Below the pieces are notes generated by a model that worked only from the letters and a program-made list of their open reading frames with translations, made no database searches and had not been told where the DNA came from. 63,134 nucleotides of DNA from Oxalobacteraceae bacterium (GTDB lineage: Bacteria; Pseudomonadota; Gammaproteobacteria; Burkholderiales; Burkholderiaceae_D), in assembly GCA_027485795.1 (NCBI GenBank), contig JAIXQK010000176.1, positions 1-63,134 on the forward strand, in the 5' to 3' direction. Position 1 is the stretch's first letter. Each line of letters starts with the position of its first letter. This document shows, piece by piece, positions 48,888 through 59,058 of the stretch. The position numbers and the translations under genes were made by a program.

Positions 48888-51503
48888 ATGGAACTGAAAC
48901 AAACGCGTGCCCTTCGCGGGCCTAACCTTTGGAGCCGCTACACCGCGCTCGAAATCGAAGTCGCATGCAGTCATGAGGAATGTGAAATCGACCGCCTGCC
49001 AGGCTTTGTCGACAAACTGCGGGCGATCTGCCCAGGCGTCGCTGATTTGCGCGCGCCCGGCTACCACGGCCCACTCACCATGGCGCATGTGCTGGAAGTA
49101 ACCCTACTGGCGCTTCAAGCTAATGCCGGTTGTCCCTTGTCGTTCTCGCTGACCAATGCCACACCAGTCGCACAGCTATATCAGGTGGTGGTGGAATACA
49201 GCGAAGAAGACGTCGGCCGGCTGGCACTGAAATACGCCATGCAGGTATCTCATTACGTGTTCGATCTGTGTCGCGGTCGGCTCGCCGAGAACTCGCCGCC
49301 GCCCGATGTGGCAGCCATGGTGGCCGAGTTACGCGAGATGGATGAAGACAATCGACTTGGCCCATCGACCGGTTCGATCGTTAACGCGGCTGTCGCGCGC
49401 GGTGTTCCGTTTCGCCGTTTGACCAGTGGCAGCTTGGTGCAGCTGGGTTGGGGTTGTAAACAAAGACGTATTCAAGCAGCCGAGGTAGATTCCACCAGTG
49501 CAGTGGCAGAGACGATTGCACAAGATAAAAATCTGACTAAGCACCTGCTAAACGCAGCCGGTGTTCCGGTACCGCAGGGTGCGCCAGTAAAGAATGCCGA
49601 ACACGCTTGGGAAGTGGCGCAACGCATTGGTATGCCGGTGGTGTGCAAGCCGCAAAACGGCAGCCAAGGCAAAGGCGTCACCGTCAATATTCAGAGCCGT
49701 GAACAGCTGGATATGGCATTTGAGGCGGCGACGGTTGCGGCGCGTGGCAAAGGCCCCGTACTCGTTGAAAAGTTTTTCCCGGGCAGTGATTACCGCTTGC
49801 TCGTCGTAGGCAATAAGTTAGTGGCAGCGGCCCGGCGCGATCCGCCGCAAGTGATTGGTGATGGAAAGCACAGTGTGCGAGAGCTGGTCAACATCCTGAA
49901 CGCTGATCCACGTCGTAGTGATGGTCACGCCACCTCACTGACCAAGATCAGTTTCGATGATATTGCGGTGGCCTGTCTGGCTGAACAACAACTGACACCG
50001 GAATCAATCGCTGAGGTGGGTCGTCGTGTAGTGTTGCGCAATAACGCGAATCTTTCTACCGGCGGTAGCGCTACTGATGTAACCGATGATGTACACCCCG
50101 AAGTCGCAGCGCGCGCCATTGATGCCGCTGCAATGGTGGGTTTGCATGTGTGCGGCGTGGATGTCGTCGTTGAGAACATCATGCGCCCACTCGAAGAACA
50201 AAACGGTGGTGTTGTTGAGGTCAACGCCGCACCGGGCTTGCGTATGCACCTGACGCCGTCCTACGGCAAAGGTCGCAATATTGGCGAAGCAGTGATCCAG
50301 CAGATGTTTCGCCAAGGAGATGATGCAAGGATCCCCGTGGTCGCAGTCACCGGTGTTAATGGCAAAACTACCACCACCCGACTGATTGCTCATGTACTCG
50401 CCAACAAAGGTCTTTGTGTCGGCATGACGAATACCGATGGTGTGTACGTCGGTGGTCGGCAAACTGATAGTGGCGATTGCAGCGGACCCAAGAGCGCACG
50501 TAGTGTGCTAGCGCATCCGCATGTCGAGGCCGCAGTGTTAGAGACTGCGCGCGGCGGCATGTTGCGTGAAGGTCTGGGTTATGACAAGTGTTCAGTCGCT
50601 GTGGTGACCAATGTCGGCGAAGGTGATCATCTTGGATTGAACCACATGCACACCGCCGAGGATGTTTCACGCATCAAGCAAATCGCGGTGCAAAACGTTG
50701 CGCCGAATGGCTATGCAGTGTTGAATGCTGCTGATCCGCTAGTCGCACCCATGGCGCCGCACTGTCCAGGCAAAGTCATCTTTTTCGCACAAAGTCCTAC
50801 CCATCCAGTCATGGTGACGCACCGTGCACGGGGTCACCGCGTGGTGTATGTCGAGAATGCGGACATCGTACTGGCGGAAGGTGCGCAGCATCATCGTATG
50901 AAGCTCGCTGATGTACCGCTCACCTGCGGTGGTGCTCTCGGATTTCAGGTCGAGAACACCCTGGCCGCAGTAGGTGCCTGCTGGGCGCTCGGCCTGCCAT
51001 GGCTGGAGATCGTCGCTGGCCTAAAAAGCTTCAACAACGATGTTAAAGGTGCGCCTGCACGTTTCAACCAAATGGCTTACCGAGGTGCGACCGTCGTCGC
51101 CGACTACGGGCATAACCCACACGCCATGCGCGCACTGGTCGCAGCCTTTGATGCCATGCCAGCCGCAGAAGGTATGCGTCGCACCGTTGTCATCAGTGGT
51201 GCTGGTGACCGGCGTGATGAGGATCTGCGCGAACTGACGCGCGTACTCGGCGCGGCGTTCGACAACGTGATTCTTTACGAAGATGCTTGCCAGCGCGGCC
51301 GTGCTGATGGCGAGGTGATCGGGCTCCTGCGTGAGGGGCTTGAAGGTGCGCGACGCGCGTCCCATATCGAAGAAATTCGCGGTGAGTTTATCGCGATCGA
51401 TCGCGGACTCTCACTACTGAAACCGGGCGATCAGTGCCTAGTATTGGTGGACCAGGTGCATGAGGCGCTGGAGCACCTGTCGCAACGCGTTGCTGAAGGA
51501 TGA
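48888..51503 (+). CDS. cphA: Cyanophycin synthetase CphA
   Basis: An 871-residue enzyme of the usual CphA length, making multi-L-arginyl-poly-L-aspartate from Asp and Arg with two ATP per pair. The N-terminal domain begins LRGPNLWSRYTALEIEV. The ATP-grasp domain (about 215-475) adds Asp: KPQNGSQGKGV, VEKFFPGSDYRLLVV, VEVNAAPGLRMH. The Mur-ligase domain adds Arg and has an intact P-loop GVNGKTTTTRLI (about residue 488), ETARGGMLREGLGYD and VVADYGHNPHAM. All catalytic motifs are present. It is coupled to cphA'. No cyanophycinase gene is in the window. Confidence 0.95.
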   Translation: MELKQTRALRGPNLWSRYTALEIEVACSHEECEIDRLPGFVDKLRAICPGVADLRAPGYHGPLTMAHVLEVTLLALQANAGCPLSFSLTNATPVAQLYQVVVEYSEEDVGRLALKYAMQVSHYVFDLCRGRLAENSPPPDVAAMVAELREMDEDNRLGPSTGSIVNAAVARGVPFRRLTSGSLVQLGWGCKQRRIQAAEVDSTSAVAETIAQDKNLTKHLLNAAGVPVPQGAPVKNAEHAWEVAQRIGMPVVCKPQNGSQGKGVTVNIQSREQLDMAFEAATVAARGKGPVLVEKFFPGSDYRLLVVGNKLVAAARRDPPQVIGDGKHSVRELVNILNADPRRSDGHATSLTKISFDDIAVACLAEQQLTPESIAEVGRRVVLRNNANLSTGGSATDVTDDVHPEVAARAIDAAAMVGLHVCGVDVVVENIMRPLEEQNGGVVEVNAAPGLRMHLTPSYGKGRNIGEAVIQQMFRQGDDARIPVVAVTGVNGKTTTTRLIAHVLANKGLCVGMTNTDGVYVGGRQTDSGDCSGPKSARSVLAHPHVEAAVLETARGGMLREGLGYDKCSVAVVTNVGEGDHLGLNHMHTAEDVSRIKQIAVQNVAPNGYAVLNAADPLVAPMAPHCPGKVIFFAQSPTHPVMVTHRARGHRVVYVENADIVLAEGAQHHRMKLADVPLTCGGALGFQVENTLAAVGACWALGLPWLEIVAGLKSFNNDVKGAPARFNQMAYRGATVVADYGHNPHAMRALVAAFDAMPAAEGMRRTVVISGAGDRRDEDLRELTRVLGAAFDNVILYEDACQRGRADGEVIGLLREGLEGARRASHIEEIRGEFIAIDRGLSLLKPGDQCLVLVDQVHEALEHLSQRVAEG

Positions 51504-51781
51504 ATTCTGTTGTGATCCCTCAACGCACCATGCAAAGCCATCTGAAAAAAACTCGTCCAGCTTGTCTGATAGCGGAAGTGCGAATACCACTGGCCGCCTG
51601 CAATTGAACGGTGTTTCAATATCTCTAGACCTATCCGGATTTGCCTAACCCCAAGCGGAAATTCTTCTCCGCCAGCGGCAAGTATTTGCCGCTCACTGCG
51701 CGATTTCGGGCGTCGGCAGCGCGTCACACCGACTGGAACGAAAGTTGCGTAAAGCCAGCCATTCGCACAGGCACAAGGCCT

Positions 51782-53023
51782 ATGGCAACCTCGATTACAA
51801 CGACAACAAATAGCACGGCTTCGCTGACAGCGCCGTCGCCGACCCCTAGTTTGCTGCAAATGAAAACGCAGCTGACGGCGGGTCTGTTGGAGCTCGCCAA
51901 TAAAACCACGAACACCGAGCTTAAAGAGCTAATCAAAGACGCAAAGATCACCGACCCGACACCTAAGGGCTTTCCCGCGGGTGTGAGCTGGGCCGATGCT
52001 TTTCGTATGGTCGGTCGGCGCGTTGAAGATAACGTGCCCGCCACACCGGGTAACTTGGTGCTGTCGGAAGACCTGCTCAACAGGAATCTGACAGCAGGCA
52101 TCAAGCTCAAGTCGCTTGGCGTCACCAGTCTGGCGCGCTTCCCGCGTGGCACATCAGTCAGCGGCGCGATTGATGCGCTTTATCGAGACTCCAGAAATGG
52201 GGTGCTGGTCAGAGAAATGTCCAAGTCCGGCATCTACGACCTGACTGCTTTCCCGAATGACACATCGCTATTCTCCGCTTTCAAAATGATTGAGGATCCG
52301 GAGAAACCCGGCGAAATCTCCACCGATGTCTACCGCAACTACAAGGCAGCGACTGGTGCACTGAAGGCACTCGGCATCACGACGCTAGTCAACTTCCCTC
52401 GCGGTACCACGGTAATCGAGGCGCAGAGCATGCTCCAGCCCAAGGCCGAGAGCATGATGGATATGCTCGGCATTCCCAAAGCCAATTACGGTAATTACTT
52501 CAGCGAGCCGAATATCGACCCGCTCAGCGCATTGTCGGTCTTGGTACAGCTACCGAATTCAATCGCCAAACTCAAGCCACTCGACCGTACCCGACTGGCT
52601 GCACTACCTTCCAGCGTTGCAGCTGCCCCAGAGCTTGAGCGCGCGCGCGAACTGGCACGGCAGGCAACAGCAGCTAAGAATCTGGTGGGAATGGGCTACA
52701 GCAGCGTCGCACCTTTCGCTGGCATGGAACGCTTTGCCGGCAAAACCATTACCCCACTCGATGCGTTCACCACGGCCAGGCTGAAGCCTTCGCCGATTGA
52801 TTTACCGAAGCCCACAGGGCCCAACACCGAACGGCTGTTCCAGGCAACCCCGCCAACCGTTAAGCGTAGTTATGGGCAGCCGAACCCGGTCACCAATACC
52901 GTTCTCACACCGCCCGCCAACCTACGGGTCAAGCCGAATCCACCCGCCACTAACGTCACCGTGGTCACCGCCGCCCAAGTGATTGCATTCAATCAACAGT
53001 TCTGGGGCGGCGGGACTGGCTAA
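51782..53023 (+). CDS. Unknown protein with imperfect internal repeats
   Basis: A 413-residue protein from the ATG at 51782, which follows CACAAGG and starts MATSITTTTNS, much like the octapeptide protein (MATSSVNSS). No classical signal peptide. At least four imperfect repeats share L-x-x-x-G-(I/V)-(T/S)-x-L-x-x-F-P-x-G-T-(S/T)-(V/L)-x-x-A, e.g. LGVTSLARFPRGTSVSGAI, SGIYDLTAFPNDTSLFSAF and LGITTLVNFPRGTTVIEAQ, with a weaker unit at GFPAGVSWADAF. The C-terminal 80 residues are Pro/Thr/Asn-rich. It lies between cphA and the RND operon, related to neither. The frame is open upstream to 51641 but that part looks non-coding. No family recognised. Confidence 0.7.
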   Translation: MATSITTTTNSTASLTAPSPTPSLLQMKTQLTAGLLELANKTTNTELKELIKDAKITDPTPKGFPAGVSWADAFRMVGRRVEDNVPATPGNLVLSEDLLNRNLTAGIKLKSLGVTSLARFPRGTSVSGAIDALYRDSRNGVLVREMSKSGIYDLTAFPNDTSLFSAFKMIEDPEKPGEISTDVYRNYKAATGALKALGITTLVNFPRGTTVIEAQSMLQPKAESMMDMLGIPKANYGNYFSEPNIDPLSALSVLVQLPNSIAKLKPLDRTRLAALPSSVAAAPELERARELARQATAAKNLVGMGYSSVAPFAGMERFAGKTITPLDAFTTARLKPSPIDLPKPTGPNTERLFQATPPTVKRSYGQPNPVTNTVLTPPANLRVKPNPPATNVTVVTAAQVIAFNQQFWGGGTG

Positions 53024-53284
53024 GGCAGGCCGCTCGCCGCGAGCTAGCGCCCTGAGCTAGCCCCAAGACCTAACCGGCAGTAATAATCGGCTGGACTACC
53101 CAGCTGGACTACCTCGTTCTTCATGGCCTGCCAATTCGCCAAACCCGCACTAGTCGCCAGTTAGGTATCATTTGATTAATGTTTAATTTACTTCGTATTT
53201 TCCGAATCTGGACTACGTTTCCATAACGGAAAACTGCGACATTTACTGACATAATCACCCGCTGTTTCTGATAAATCACTGACA

Positions 53285-54649
53285 ATGAAAAACCCTTGGC
53301 CGGTGGCATTGCCACCTATTCACTCACGATTGGTTGACCCAAAGTTGATACCGTTTCCCCCTGCATCACCGACCCATTCAAGATGGCTCGACGGAGTTAC
53401 CGGTGCCGTGCTGCTAGGTGCTTGGCTTAGTTTCGCCACCCCAGTCGCCGTAGCAGAGAACCCAGCCACCCCTGAAGTGCGGGTCGTGACAGTCGACGAT
53501 CTGATCAATACCGTGCTGCAAAACAACACGGGATTGAACGCCGCTCGCCGCGCCATCGACATCGCAACCGCGGGTGTTACCACCGCAAGTGCTTACCCTA
53601 ACCCCAGGTTCGAGCTGAACGGTGGTCGTGGCTCTGCGATCACCCCTGGTACCACCAGCGGCAATATTGTCGGCGTTGGCGTCTCTCAGTTGATCGAGAA
53701 CCCCGCACTTCGTAGTGCACGCATCAACAGCGCGCTATTCACCGAGCAAGGCTCGCAGCAAGTCTTTGCCACGACCCGCAATGAACTGGTCGGTTTGGTC
53801 CGCCTGCGCACCAATGAATACTTGCTGCGCAAGCTACAAGCGCGTGAAGCGGCCGAATCGCTGTCGCTGCTGGAACAAATCCGTGAGCGGATCAAGGTGC
53901 GCGTGGAAACCGGCGAGACAGGCAAGCTCGATCTGATCCGCGCTGATGCAGAAATCATTAATGCACGGCAGCGCGAAGAAACTGCGCGACTGCAAATTGC
54001 GCAGTCCGCCATCACGCTCAACCGTTTGGCGGCGGGCATGTTGCCAGCGCGCTGGGAGCTGGACGGTAATCTGGAAGAAACCCGCGTCTTACCCGCGCTG
54101 GATCAATTGAAAGCAGAAGCCGTTCAATTCAACCCCGAGGTACGACAACTCGAAGCCGAGCTCGATCGCACCAAGTCCCGCGTTGAAGAAGCCGCGGCCA
54201 GCGTGATCCCCGGTGTTGAGCTACGCGCATCACAGCTGCGTGAACCTGATCTTCGTAACGACATGATTGGCCTGTCGGTGCAGATTCCAATTCTCGACCA
54301 GCGGCGCGGTCCCAAGGCCGAAGCTGCTGCCGATCGCGAGCGTACCCGCGGTAGGCTCGAGGGTCGCCGAGCAGAGTTGATACAGCAACTTGAACTGTCG
54401 CGTCGCGCTGTAGATATCGCCACCGTCCGTGTCAAAGCCTTATCCGAAGGTGCAGTACGTTCGTCGGAAGCCGCGCTGCGTGTGGCCGAAGCAGCTTACC
54501 GTTTTGGTGAACGTGGCATCCTCGAAGTGCTTGATGCGCAGCGTGTATTGCGCGCCATCCGACAAGACTTGCTGCTGGCGCGTTATGAATTGCAATCAGC
54601 CTTAATCGAGCTTGACGTACTCACCGGCCGCTATGCCGCAGAAAAATAA
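53285..54649 (+). CDS. CzcC-like outer-membrane factor of an RND efflux system
   Basis: A 454-residue TolC/CzcC-family protein. A long polar n-region precedes a signal-like segment (GVTGAVLLGAWLSFATPVAV). The mature part holds two copies of the OEP repeat, with long helices (LVGLVRLRTNEYLLRKLQAR; REETARLQIAQSAITLNRLAAG) and LGERG-like ends (AYRFGERGILEVLDAQRVL). It would form the outer-membrane exit duct for the adaptor and pump encoded next. First gene of the three-gene operon; the adaptor starts 28 bp later. Confidence 0.9.
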   Translation: MKNPWPVALPPIHSRLVDPKLIPFPPASPTHSRWLDGVTGAVLLGAWLSFATPVAVAENPATPEVRVVTVDDLINTVLQNNTGLNAARRAIDIATAGVTTASAYPNPRFELNGGRGSAITPGTTSGNIVGVGVSQLIENPALRSARINSALFTEQGSQQVFATTRNELVGLVRLRTNEYLLRKLQAREAAESLSLLEQIRERIKVRVETGETGKLDLIRADAEIINARQREETARLQIAQSAITLNRLAAGMLPARWELDGNLEETRVLPALDQLKAEAVQFNPEVRQLEAELDRTKSRVEEAAASVIPGVELRASQLREPDLRNDMIGLSVQIPILDQRRGPKAEAAADRERTRGRLEGRRAELIQQLELSRRAVDIATVRVKALSEGAVRSSEAALRVAEAAYRFGERGILEVLDAQRVLRAIRQDLLLARYELQSALIELDVLTGRYAAEK

Positions 54650-54677
54650 TTCTCCCCTGACTAAAAAGCGAAGCGCA

Positions 54678-55865
54678 ATGAAACCTTTGCCCTCACTCAC
54701 TCTACCTTCTTTGCTTGCAGCGATGCTGCTACTGACCGCTTGCGACAAGAAAGAGCCGCCGCCAGCAGCGGGCGCAGCCGGCCCTGCCAGCCCCGCCGCG
54801 AAAGCCGCAGCCAAGTCTGCTGATCCGATGATTGTCGAGCTCTCGCCGGAAATGACCAAGGCCTTCCGTGTCGAGCCCGCCACCATGGCCGATATCGCGG
54901 TCGAGCAAAAAGTCGCTGGACGAATCGAGGCTAACGAACGCATGACCATGCGTATCGGTTCCGCCGTAACAGGCCGCGTCGTACAAGTATTTGCTGAAGT
55001 GGGTGACCGCGTCAAAGCGGGGCAATCACTGGCCACGCTGTCGAGTCCCGAGCTGACCAATGCGCAGTTGTCCTACCTGCGCGCGTTGTCGATGTCGAGC
55101 CTGGCGGAACGTGCAGTTGAGCGTGCCAAGGCATTGGTTGCGGCAGACGTGATTGGTACCGCAGAACTGCAGCGGCGCGAGGTTGAGTTATCGGTGGCAC
55201 GTGCGGAAATGCGCGCAGCGCACGACCAACTGCGCTTGATCGGTCTGCGTGAAGAAACGATTGAAAAGCTTCGCCAGACGGGTGCCATTGCCAGCGAGGT
55301 CAATATTCGTGCAACACGTAGTGGCGTGGTGATCGAACGTAAAGTCAGCCAAGGTCAGGTAGCGCAGCCGGGTGATCCGCTGTTCACTGTGGCCGACTTG
55401 TCTAACGTCTGGGTGATTGGTGCGCTGCCAGAGCAAGACGCCAACTCGGTACACATTAACCAAAAGGTGGATGTTCAGGTATCCGCACTCGGTGCACAGA
55501 AGCTCAGCGGCAAGATCGTATTCGTGAGTGACACCGTACAACCGGATACGCGTACTGTACCGATTCGTACCGAGGTGAATAACCCGAAATTCGAACTCAA
55601 GCCACAAATGCTGGCCACGCTGACACTCAGCGGCCTTCGGGTCAAGCAACTCGCGGTACCCGCCACAGCGGTAGTACGTGAGAACGACAAAGACTATGTG
55701 TTCGTCAAACTTGCTGAAAACCGCTTCCGCCTGACTGAGGTCATGCTTGATCCCGCCGCAGGTGAGCTACGTCCTGTGCGCAAAGGGATTGATGAAGGCA
55801 CACCGGTGGTGGTTGATGGCAGCTTCCACTTGAACAGCCAGCGCAAGCGCGCCGAGCTGGAGTAA
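54678..55865 (+). CDS. RND periplasmic adaptor lipoprotein (CzcB/CusB type)
   Basis: A 395-residue membrane-fusion protein. The ATG at 54678 begins a lipoprotein signal with lipobox LLTAC (Cys about residue 20). It is followed by an Ala/Pro-rich linker, a barrel-sandwich/lipoyl region (VAGRIEANERMTMRIG, VTGRVVQVFAEVGDRVKAGQ), a helical hairpin (residues about 140-200) and the beta-barrel domain (VADLSNVWVIGALPEQDA). No His- or Met-rich metal-binding N-terminus is seen, so the metal cannot be inferred. It links the CzcC-like duct to the pump. Confidence 0.9.
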   Translation: MKPLPSLTLPSLLAAMLLLTACDKKEPPPAAGAAGPASPAAKAAAKSADPMIVELSPEMTKAFRVEPATMADIAVEQKVAGRIEANERMTMRIGSAVTGRVVQVFAEVGDRVKAGQSLATLSSPELTNAQLSYLRALSMSSLAERAVERAKALVAADVIGTAELQRREVELSVARAEMRAAHDQLRLIGLREETIEKLRQTGAIASEVNIRATRSGVVIERKVSQGQVAQPGDPLFTVADLSNVWVIGALPEQDANSVHINQKVDVQVSALGAQKLSGKIVFVSDTVQPDTRTVPIRTEVNNPKFELKPQMLATLTLSGLRVKQLAVPATAVVRENDKDYVFVKLAENRFRLTEVMLDPAAGELRPVRKGIDEGTPVVVDGSFHLNSQRKRAELE

Positions 55866-55869
55866 GCCC

Positions 55870-58800
55870 ATGAATGCACTGATCAAGGCAGCGCTGTCAC
55901 AGCGCCTGTTGATGGTAGTGGTCGCCTTCGCGCTGGTCGGTTTTGGTCTGCGCGCCTCGATGAAACTGTCGGTGGATGCCTTCCCCGACGTCACTAACGT
56001 GCAAGTTCAGGTAGCGACTGAAGCACCCGGCCGAACCCCGGAAGAAGTCGAGCGCTTCGTCACCGTGCCAGTCGAGATCGGCATGACCGGCCTGCCCGGC
56101 CTGACCGAGATGCGTTCGCTGAACCGAAACGGCCTGTCGATCGTGACCCTAGTGTTCACCGACAGCACCGATGTTTACTTCGCGCGCCAGTTAGTGATGG
56201 AGCGCCTGATGGAAGTGCGCTCGCGCTTGCCGGCTGATGTCACACCGATTCTCGGCCCGGTATCGACCGGTCTGGGCGAAGTGTTTCAATACACACTCGA
56301 ACTTCCCAGTGACGGCAACAGCAAGTTAAGCGAAGCCGAGCTGATGGAGCGTCGCTCGATCCAAGATTGGGTCGTGCGCCCCATGTTGCGCTCGATTGCG
56401 GGCGTGGCTGAAATCAACTCGTTTGGTGGCTACGAAAAACAATATCAAGTCCTGGTTAACCCAGATCGACTGCGGCACTACCAGCTGAGTATGGACGAGG
56501 TACGTGCCGCGATCGCCGCCAACAATGCCAACTCCGGTGGTGGGATTTTGCCGCAAGGCGCAGAGCAGTTTCTGGTGCGGGGTGTTGGCCTCGCGCGCTC
56601 AGTTGAAGATATTGGCAACATCGTTCTGAAAGAGGAACGCGGTGTTGCCGTCTTTGTGCGTGATGTCGCTCAAGTCAAAATCGGTTCTGCTGTACGAATG
56701 GGTGCGCTGGTCAAAGATGGCGTAACCGAGGCAACCGGTGGCATCGTGATGATGCTTAAAGGTGGCAACGCAAAAGAAATTGTTACCCGCATCAAGCAGC
56801 GCGTTGCTGAGATCAACAGCAAGCAAATGCTGCCAGGCGGCTTACAGATCGTGCCCTTCTACGACCGTACCGAATTGGTCGATGCCTCGCTTTGGATGGT
56901 GGGCAAGGTCTTGATTGAAGGTGTGATTCTGGTGGTGGTGGTGCTGTTCATCTTCTTGGGTGACCTGCGCTCATCGTTGGTAGTGATTGCCACGCTGGTG
57001 ATTACGCCCCTCGTCACCTTCATGATCATGAACAAGATCGGCTTGTCGGCCAACTTGATGTCGCTGGGCGGATTAGCGATTGCGATCGGCTTGATGGTCG
57101 ATGGTACGGTCGTGGTGGTTGAAAACGTGTTCCATAAGCTGGGGCATGCCAAACCTGAAGAGCGCTTGAAGATCGTGCTGGAGGCAACACTCGATGTTGC
57201 TAAGCCCACGATCTACGGTATCTCGATCATCATTCTGGTGTTCCTGCCGCTGATGACCCTGACCGGCATGGAAGGCAAAATGTTTGGCCCACTGGCGCTA
57301 ACCATAGCGATTGCGTTGGCGGTCTCACTGGCGATATCGTTGTTTCTCTCGCCAGCGCTGTGCGCCTACATCTTGAAAGGCGGTGCCGATCACGACACCA
57401 AGCCCATCGCTTTCATGAAGCGCTACTACCTCAAGATGCTGAATGCAGCGATGGCTTCACAAAAGCAGACGGTCACCGCTGCTGTTGCCTTACTGCTTGC
57501 CTCGTTCGCGCTTTTCCCCTTCCTGGGCAAGAGCTTCATTCCGATCATGAAAGAAGGCTCGATTACGCCAACCATCATTCGTATGCCGAGCATTGCGATT
57601 GATGAGGCGGTCAAGATTGACATGGAAGTCATGAAAATCGTCAGTCAGGTGCCGGGCGTAAAAAAAGCGATGTCGGTACTGGGTCGTGGCGAATCACCTG
57701 CTGACCCATCAGGACCGAATGAATCCAACCCAGTGGTTTCCATGGACCCGGAATCTGGTCGCCGTCAGGCTGAGATCGAGGACGATATCCGCAAGGCGCT
57801 GACCCATATCCCTGGCGTTCAGATTGTGATGAACCAGCCGATCGCGCAACGGGTAGATGAAATGCTCACCGGCGTCCGTTCGCAGTTGGCGATCAAAATC
57901 TTTGGCGATGACCTAAACGAGTTGAAGCGCTTGTCGGAGCAGGTAGCGCAGATCGTCAAGACAGTTCCTGGCGCGCGTGATATCCGGGTGGATCGTTTAT
58001 CCGGACAGCAAACGCTGACCATCGACATCGATCGTCGAGCAATCGCACGACACGGCATTAACGTAGCGGACATTCATACCATCATTGAAACCGCGATTGG
58101 TGGCAGCGAAGTCAGCCAGCTGTACGAAGGCGAACGACGCTATGCGATCCAGCTGCGTTATCCGGAGAGTTTCCGTAACTCGGTCGACATCATCCGCGAG
58201 ACCACACTGCGTACTGCAGACAACGCACTGATTCCGCTGGAGAGTGTCGCCACCATCAAGCTGGTGGATAGCCCACCCATGATCAACCGCGAAACTGGCA
58301 AGCGCCGCGTGGTGGTCGGTAGTAATGTGGTCGACCGCGACTTGGGTGGTTTCGTGGCCGAGGTGCAGCAACGCGTTGAAGCCGAGGTCAAACTACCTGA
58401 GGGTTACTACTTCTCTTGGGGTGGTCAGTTCGAGAACATGCAGCGCGCTATGGGCACCTTAATGGTGATCGTGCCGCTGACCATTGTCGCGATCTACTTC
58501 CTGCTATTCATGATGTTCAACTCGGTGCGACTGGCGGGACTGATTATCACCGTGCTGCCGTTTGCGTCGATTGGTGGCGTGTTCGGGCTTGCAATCACGG
58601 GTGAATACTTGTCCGTGCCGGCCTCAGTCGGTTTCATCGCGCTATGGGGTATCGCGGTATTGAATGGCGTGGTGTTGATTACCTATGTGCGCAGCCTGCG
58701 CGAGGAGGGTGTGCCACTCGACCAAGCCTTACGCGATGGTTGCTCGCAGCGCTTTAGGCCAGTGATGATGACTGCAACCGTGGCCCTGCTCGGTCTGGTG

Positions 58801-58971
58801 CCCTTCCTTTTTGCCACCGGCCCCGGCTCGGAGGTACAGCGTCCACTAGCAGTGGTGGTGATCGGTGGACTGATTACCTCCACCCTACTCACCTTGGTCG
58901 TACTGCCAGTCCTGTACCGCTGGTTCGAGCCGCCCGTCATTCCCAAAAAGATAGGCGACGAATTCAGCTAA
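55870..58971 (+). CDS. Heavy-metal-type RND efflux pump (CzcA/CusA family)
   Basis: A 1033-residue inner-membrane pump with twelve membrane segments and two large periplasmic loops: FPDVTNVQVQVATEAPGRTP near the start, GLPGLTEMRSLNRNGLSIVT, and the two halves each ending in a helical bundle (FIFLGDLRSSLVVIATLVI; LLGLVPFLFATGPGSEVQRP). In TM4 the proton-relay motif reads AIAIGLMVDGTVVVVENVFH: the Asp of the DFG found in Zn/Co/Cd pumps is absent while the second Asp and Glu-Asn remain. This places it outside classical CzcA, so the substrate is left open. Starts 4 bp after the adaptor gene. Confidence 0.9.
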   Translation: MNALIKAALSQRLLMVVVAFALVGFGLRASMKLSVDAFPDVTNVQVQVATEAPGRTPEEVERFVTVPVEIGMTGLPGLTEMRSLNRNGLSIVTLVFTDSTDVYFARQLVMERLMEVRSRLPADVTPILGPVSTGLGEVFQYTLELPSDGNSKLSEAELMERRSIQDWVVRPMLRSIAGVAEINSFGGYEKQYQVLVNPDRLRHYQLSMDEVRAAIAANNANSGGGILPQGAEQFLVRGVGLARSVEDIGNIVLKEERGVAVFVRDVAQVKIGSAVRMGALVKDGVTEATGGIVMMLKGGNAKEIVTRIKQRVAEINSKQMLPGGLQIVPFYDRTELVDASLWMVGKVLIEGVILVVVVLFIFLGDLRSSLVVIATLVITPLVTFMIMNKIGLSANLMSLGGLAIAIGLMVDGTVVVVENVFHKLGHAKPEERLKIVLEATLDVAKPTIYGISIIILVFLPLMTLTGMEGKMFGPLALTIAIALAVSLAISLFLSPALCAYILKGGADHDTKPIAFMKRYYLKMLNAAMASQKQTVTAAVALLLASFALFPFLGKSFIPIMKEGSITPTIIRMPSIAIDEAVKIDMEVMKIVSQVPGVKKAMSVLGRGESPADPSGPNESNPVVSMDPESGRRQAEIEDDIRKALTHIPGVQIVMNQPIAQRVDEMLTGVRSQLAIKIFGDDLNELKRLSEQVAQIVKTVPGARDIRVDRLSGQQTLTIDIDRRAIARHGINVADIHTIIETAIGGSEVSQLYEGERRYAIQLRYPESFRNSVDIIRETTLRTADNALIPLESVATIKLVDSPPMINRETGKRRVVVGSNVVDRDLGGFVAEVQQRVEAEVKLPEGYYFSWGGQFENMQRAMGTLMVIVPLTIVAIYFLLFMMFNSVRLAGLIITVLPFASIGGVFGLAITGEYLSVPASVGFIALWGIAVLNGVVLITYVRSLREEGVPLDQALRDGCSQRFRPVMMTATVALLGLVPFLFATGPGSEVQRPLAVVVIGGLITSTLLTLVVLPVLYRWFEPPVIPKKIGDEFS

Positions 58972-59058
58972 GCCAATCGACGCTGGGCCGAGGGCTAGAT
59001 CCTCTACCCAGCACGATTTGGACCAAAGTTTTCATCGCGGCAGGTTAAACTGCGCGCG

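Noticed and set aside
53088-53112. Short direct repeat GCTGGACTACC before the RND operon
   Set aside because: Two copies only, no symmetry and no link to a known operator; a third partial copy is too short.
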